A program made the position numbers and the translations under genes. From NCBI GenBank assembly GCA_028289725.1, contig JANQOH010000112.1, positions 1-8,557 on the forward strand: 8,557 nt of DNA. The letters are read 5' to 3'. The notes under the pieces were generated by a model that worked only from the letters and a program-made list of their open reading frames with translations, made no database searches and was not told where the DNA came from. Every line of letters begins with the position of its first letter. The first letter of the stretch is position 1. Shown here one piece after another: positions 6,847 through 8,557 of this stretch. This DNA comes from Alphaproteobacteria bacterium. GTDB taxonomy: Bacteria > Pseudomonadota > Alphaproteobacteria > UBA7887.

Positions 6847-7538
6847 TCAGCGATGCCGCTCTGACTGGTCAGGGAAAACTCGACGCCTTCACCCAGATTT
6901 TCCGACAACGTCTCGACGAGCGGCGTTGTGTCCACGCCGTCCGCGAAAGAAAACCAAACCGTGAAGACCTGTTCCGCGTCGGTGATCGACCATGACCTGA
7001 CCTTTGCGACGGATATGTACTGTTCCAGTTGTTCAATAACGGAACTAAGCGTGGCGCCGTCACGCGGCAACCGGATTTGAGCCACGTTGACGTCCATCAA
7101 TCCTTTCGGCTTGCGGGTACTTCGAAGCCACTTGAATACGAACGCAGCACCGCAAATGAAAGCGGTTGCAATCACCGCCAACTCCACCTGATTGGCGCCG
7201 GTCGTGATGCCAATGCCAATGGCAAGAAAAAGAAATACGAGCTCTTCCGGCTCTTTGATTGCCGCTCTAAACCGGACGATGGAAAGTGCGCCGACGAGAC
7301 CTAATGACAGCGCCAAGGAAAACTTGACAACGGTAATGACAACGCAAGTGACCATCGCCAAGATGACAAGCGTGTCTGAGAAATAATCTCGGTTGCTGAG
7401 CGTTTGCGCGGTTCTATTATATGTGAGTTTGACGAAGTAAGAGAGAATAAGCGCGGCAGCCAGAGAGATCACAAAGCTCTGATGGTCGAGCTGGATCGAG
7501 CTATTCAATAATAGATCTGTCAGGTCTTGGTTATTCAA
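6843..7538 (-). CDS. DUF4956 family multi-pass membrane protein
   Basis: This 231-aa protein has about four hydrophobic segments (residues 20-38, 54-76, 99-114 and 116-137), then a soluble domain of about 90 residues (140-231), probably cytoplasmic. The stretch GLVGALSIVRFRAAIKEPEE (80-99), followed by LVFLFLAIGIGITTGA, is the hallmark of DUF4956, whose members are known to sit next to VTC-domain and CotH-like genes. The molecular function is unknown; a membrane partner or channel for the neighbouring enzymes is inference. The start is TTG at 7538: an in-frame TAG lies two codons upstream, no ATG occurs before the membrane segments, and GGAG (7548-7551) is 9 nt away. It is the first gene of the minus-strand trio, and its stop overlaps the CotH-like start by 4 nt. 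Confidence 0.87.
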   Translation of the reverse strand: MNNQDLTDLLLNSSIQLDHQSFVISLAAALILSYFVKLTYNRTAQTLSNRDYFSDTLVILAMVTCVVITVVKFSLALSLGLVGALSIVRFRAAIKEPEELVFLFLAIGIGITTGANQVELAVIATAFICGAAFVFKWLRSTRKPKGLMDVNVAQIRLPRDGATLSSVIEQLEQYISVAKVRSWSITDAEQVFTVWFSFADGVDTTPLVETLSENLGEGVEFSLTSQSGIAE

Positions 7539-7820
7539 TTTGCCCTACTCCGCGTGCGCCCAGATGAACCACGGCATCGCTTCGATATTAGGCGTGATTT
7601 CCTAACCAAACCCTTCGAATTGATTGTCACGCATGATGGGTGATAGGAGCGTGAGGCCCCGCCGAGACGCGCTGCGTTGGAAGGTGCGATGAAGGCCCAT
7701 TTCACGATTGGGCGCTGTGGCGTTAAGGGTGGCTCGGCGATTTCACCCGGGTGCGGACGCTGATAGGCTCCCAACGGCCGTTCATTGGAATGGAACCAGC
7801 GGAGGCGTGACGCCCGAGGC
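7539..7820. promoter_or_regulatory. Divergent intergenic region between DUF4956 operon and right-edge gene
   Basis: These 282 bp should hold both outward-facing promoters. No confident -35/-10 pair was found on either strand. The hexamer GCGTGA occurs at 7592-7597, 7649-7654 and 7805-7810, and inverted (TCACGC) at 7627-7632. The copy near 7805 is part of a small palindrome, GGCGT-G-ACGCC (7804-7814), close to the ATG at 7821. Tandem TGATGGG and TGATAGG lie at 7634-7647. These could be regulator sites, but this is inference. No credible small gene was seen. Confidence 0.35.
7543..7551 (-). promoter_or_regulatory. Ribosome binding site for the TTG-started DUF4956 gene
   Basis: The minus strand reads GGAGTAGGG. 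GGAG is 9 nt from the TTG at 7538, which supports that unusual start codon. TTG may keep expression of the membrane protein low. Confidence 0.6.
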
Positions 7821-8557
7821 ATGTTGTTTAGAACGAAAGCGCACAACCGTGCCTATCATCTCGGGTGCTACCCGCTTGAGGCACTGCCGCGAGACTCGTC
7901 GGTCGCGGCTGGCGAGGTTGCGCGCGCGCCACTATCAGCGCCTTCGCCACTCAATGCGCCAAGCGGTCCATTGGCCGCGGCTCTGCGCGATTATCTCGGA
8001 ATCTTTGTCGATAACGCCGTGACGGAACCGGCGGCGTCCAAGGCGCCGGTTCCCGACGATACGCATCGCCGTATGATCGATGTCAAAGGCTACGCCTACT
8101 TTATGAACGCCTCGCAAGTGGGTATTTGCCGCATTCCTGAAAGCGCTTGGTATCGCAACGCGCCCCGCATGAAGGGCCATACGCACGCAATTGTTTTGCT
8201 GCTCGCGCAAGGTCGCGTCCCCGAGCCGAACAATCCTGCGCGCGCTTGGATTGAACCCAGCGTCGAAGACGCCGCGGCGACGCGGATCGGCGGCATTGCG
8301 GTTTGTTTGGCGGGTCATGTCGCGCAACTCGGTTGGTCGGCCACACCGCACGTCAGAGGCAACGGTGCCGTGGACGCTGAACGTTTGGCCGTGCTCGCGG
8401 GGCTCGCGGTACGGGATCCAGGGTCGGGCACGCTTCGCAACCCCTTTATCGATGCCTTCTCGCTCGCCGTCGTCACGACCGACTATGAGCTTGAAGCGGA
8501 TGAGCCGTTGGCGCCCGCGGCGCTACAGGAAAAGCGGTTGGCCTATTGGTTCGGGAT
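7821..8557 (+). CDS. Reductive dehalogenase/QueG-superfamily-like corrinoid protein, N-terminal part (runs off right edge)
   Basis: The frame is open from ATG at 7821 to the window end (245 codons); in-frame TGA and TAG stops lie at 7761-7766. A short lead (AYHLGCYPLE, residues 11-20) and a Pro/Ala-rich linker (about 35-80) precede IDVKGYAYFMNASQVGICRIP (86-106), GHTHAIVLLL (119-128), IAVCLAGHVAQLGWSATPH (159-177), ERLAVLAGLAVR (187-198) and NPFIDAFSLAVVTTDYELEADEPL (207-230). The order 'A-x-x-L-x-x-L-G-x-x-A', then 'L-A-x-x-A-G-L', then 'V-x-T-D-x-x-L-x-x-D-x-P-L' matches the corrinoid-binding half of reductive dehalogenases and epoxyqueuosine reductase, with closest resemblance by memory to oxygen-tolerant (NpRdhA-type) catabolic dehalogenases. 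The 4Fe-4S cysteine motifs should follow beyond the edge. No Tat signal is visible, so it is probably cytoplasmic. TTG at 7785 is an alternative start. The superfamily call is moderate and dehalogenase function unproven. Confidence 0.6.
   Translation, partial: MLFRTKAHNRAYHLGCYPLEALPRDSSVAAGEVARAPLSAPSPLNAPSGPLAAALRDYLGIFVDNAVTEPAASKAPVPDDTHRRMIDVKGYAYFMNASQVGICRIPESAWYRNAPRMKGHTHAIVLLLAQGRVPEPNNPARAWIEPSVEDAAATRIGGIAVCLAGHVAQLGWSATPHVRGNGAVDAERLAVLAGLAVRDPGSGTLRNPFIDAFSLAVVTTDYELEADEPLAPAALQEKRLAYWFG

Noticed and set aside
7570..7640. Minus-strand TAATAT and GTGACA as promoter elements for the DUF4956 operon
   Set aside because: No pairing of -35-like and -10-like boxes at 16-18 nt spacing with acceptable matches was found.
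7708..8022. Plus-strand open frame of 104 codons overlapping the start of the right-edge gene
   Set aside because: It is in a different frame from the dehalogenase-like protein, and its Arg-rich translation is typical of an out-of-frame shadow.
7935..8351. Minus-strand open frame of 138 codons opposite the right-edge gene
   Set aside because: The plus-strand frame over the same bases is open to the edge and carries superfamily motifs; this one does not.

Overview
The window looks like chromosomal DNA of a moderately GC-rich, probably aerobic Gram-negative bacterium. The gene content (CaiB/BaiF CoA-transferases, a phytanoyl-CoA-dioxygenase-type oxygenase, a short-chain dehydrogenase and a corrinoid/Fe-S reductive-dehalogenase-like protein) suggests an alphaproteobacterium, perhaps Rhodospirillales-like. 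That assignment is inference from family content and base composition; no marker gene is present. No tRNA, rRNA, CRISPR array, transposase or phage gene was seen.

Left part (1-3473): a small acyl-CoA catabolic block. A CaiB/BaiF-family gene runs leftward off the window edge (1-482, minus). Divergent from it, across about 100 bp, is a tight plus-strand operon: a PhyH-family Fe(II)/2-oxoglutarate oxygenase (586-1437), an SDR-family dehydrogenase (1445-2206) and a second CaiB/BaiF CoA-transferase (2241-3473). The likely logic is CoA activation of a carboxylic acid, oxygenase hydroxylation and dehydrogenase oxidation of the alcohol. The substrate cannot be read from the sequence. The left-edge protein has Gly where the second CoA-transferase has its presumed catalytic Asp.

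Middle part (3522-7538, minus strand): three genes in the order DUF4956 membrane protein (TTG start), a large membrane-anchored CotH-kinase-like protein with a C-terminal beta-helix, and a VTC-domain (polyphosphate-polymerase-type) protein. They overlap by 4 and about 35 bp and so look translationally coupled. This is the most interesting unit: a putative envelope system joining a cytoplasmic polyphosphate-polymerase-like enzyme, a multi-pass membrane protein and an exported kinase-fold protein. Parts of it are visibly less GC-rich than the left block.

Right part (7539-8557): a 282-bp divergent intergenic region with a repeated GCGTGA hexamer, then the first 245 codons of a plus-strand gene running off the edge. 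That gene resembles the N-terminal corrinoid-binding half of the reductive dehalogenase/epoxyqueuosine reductase superfamily.
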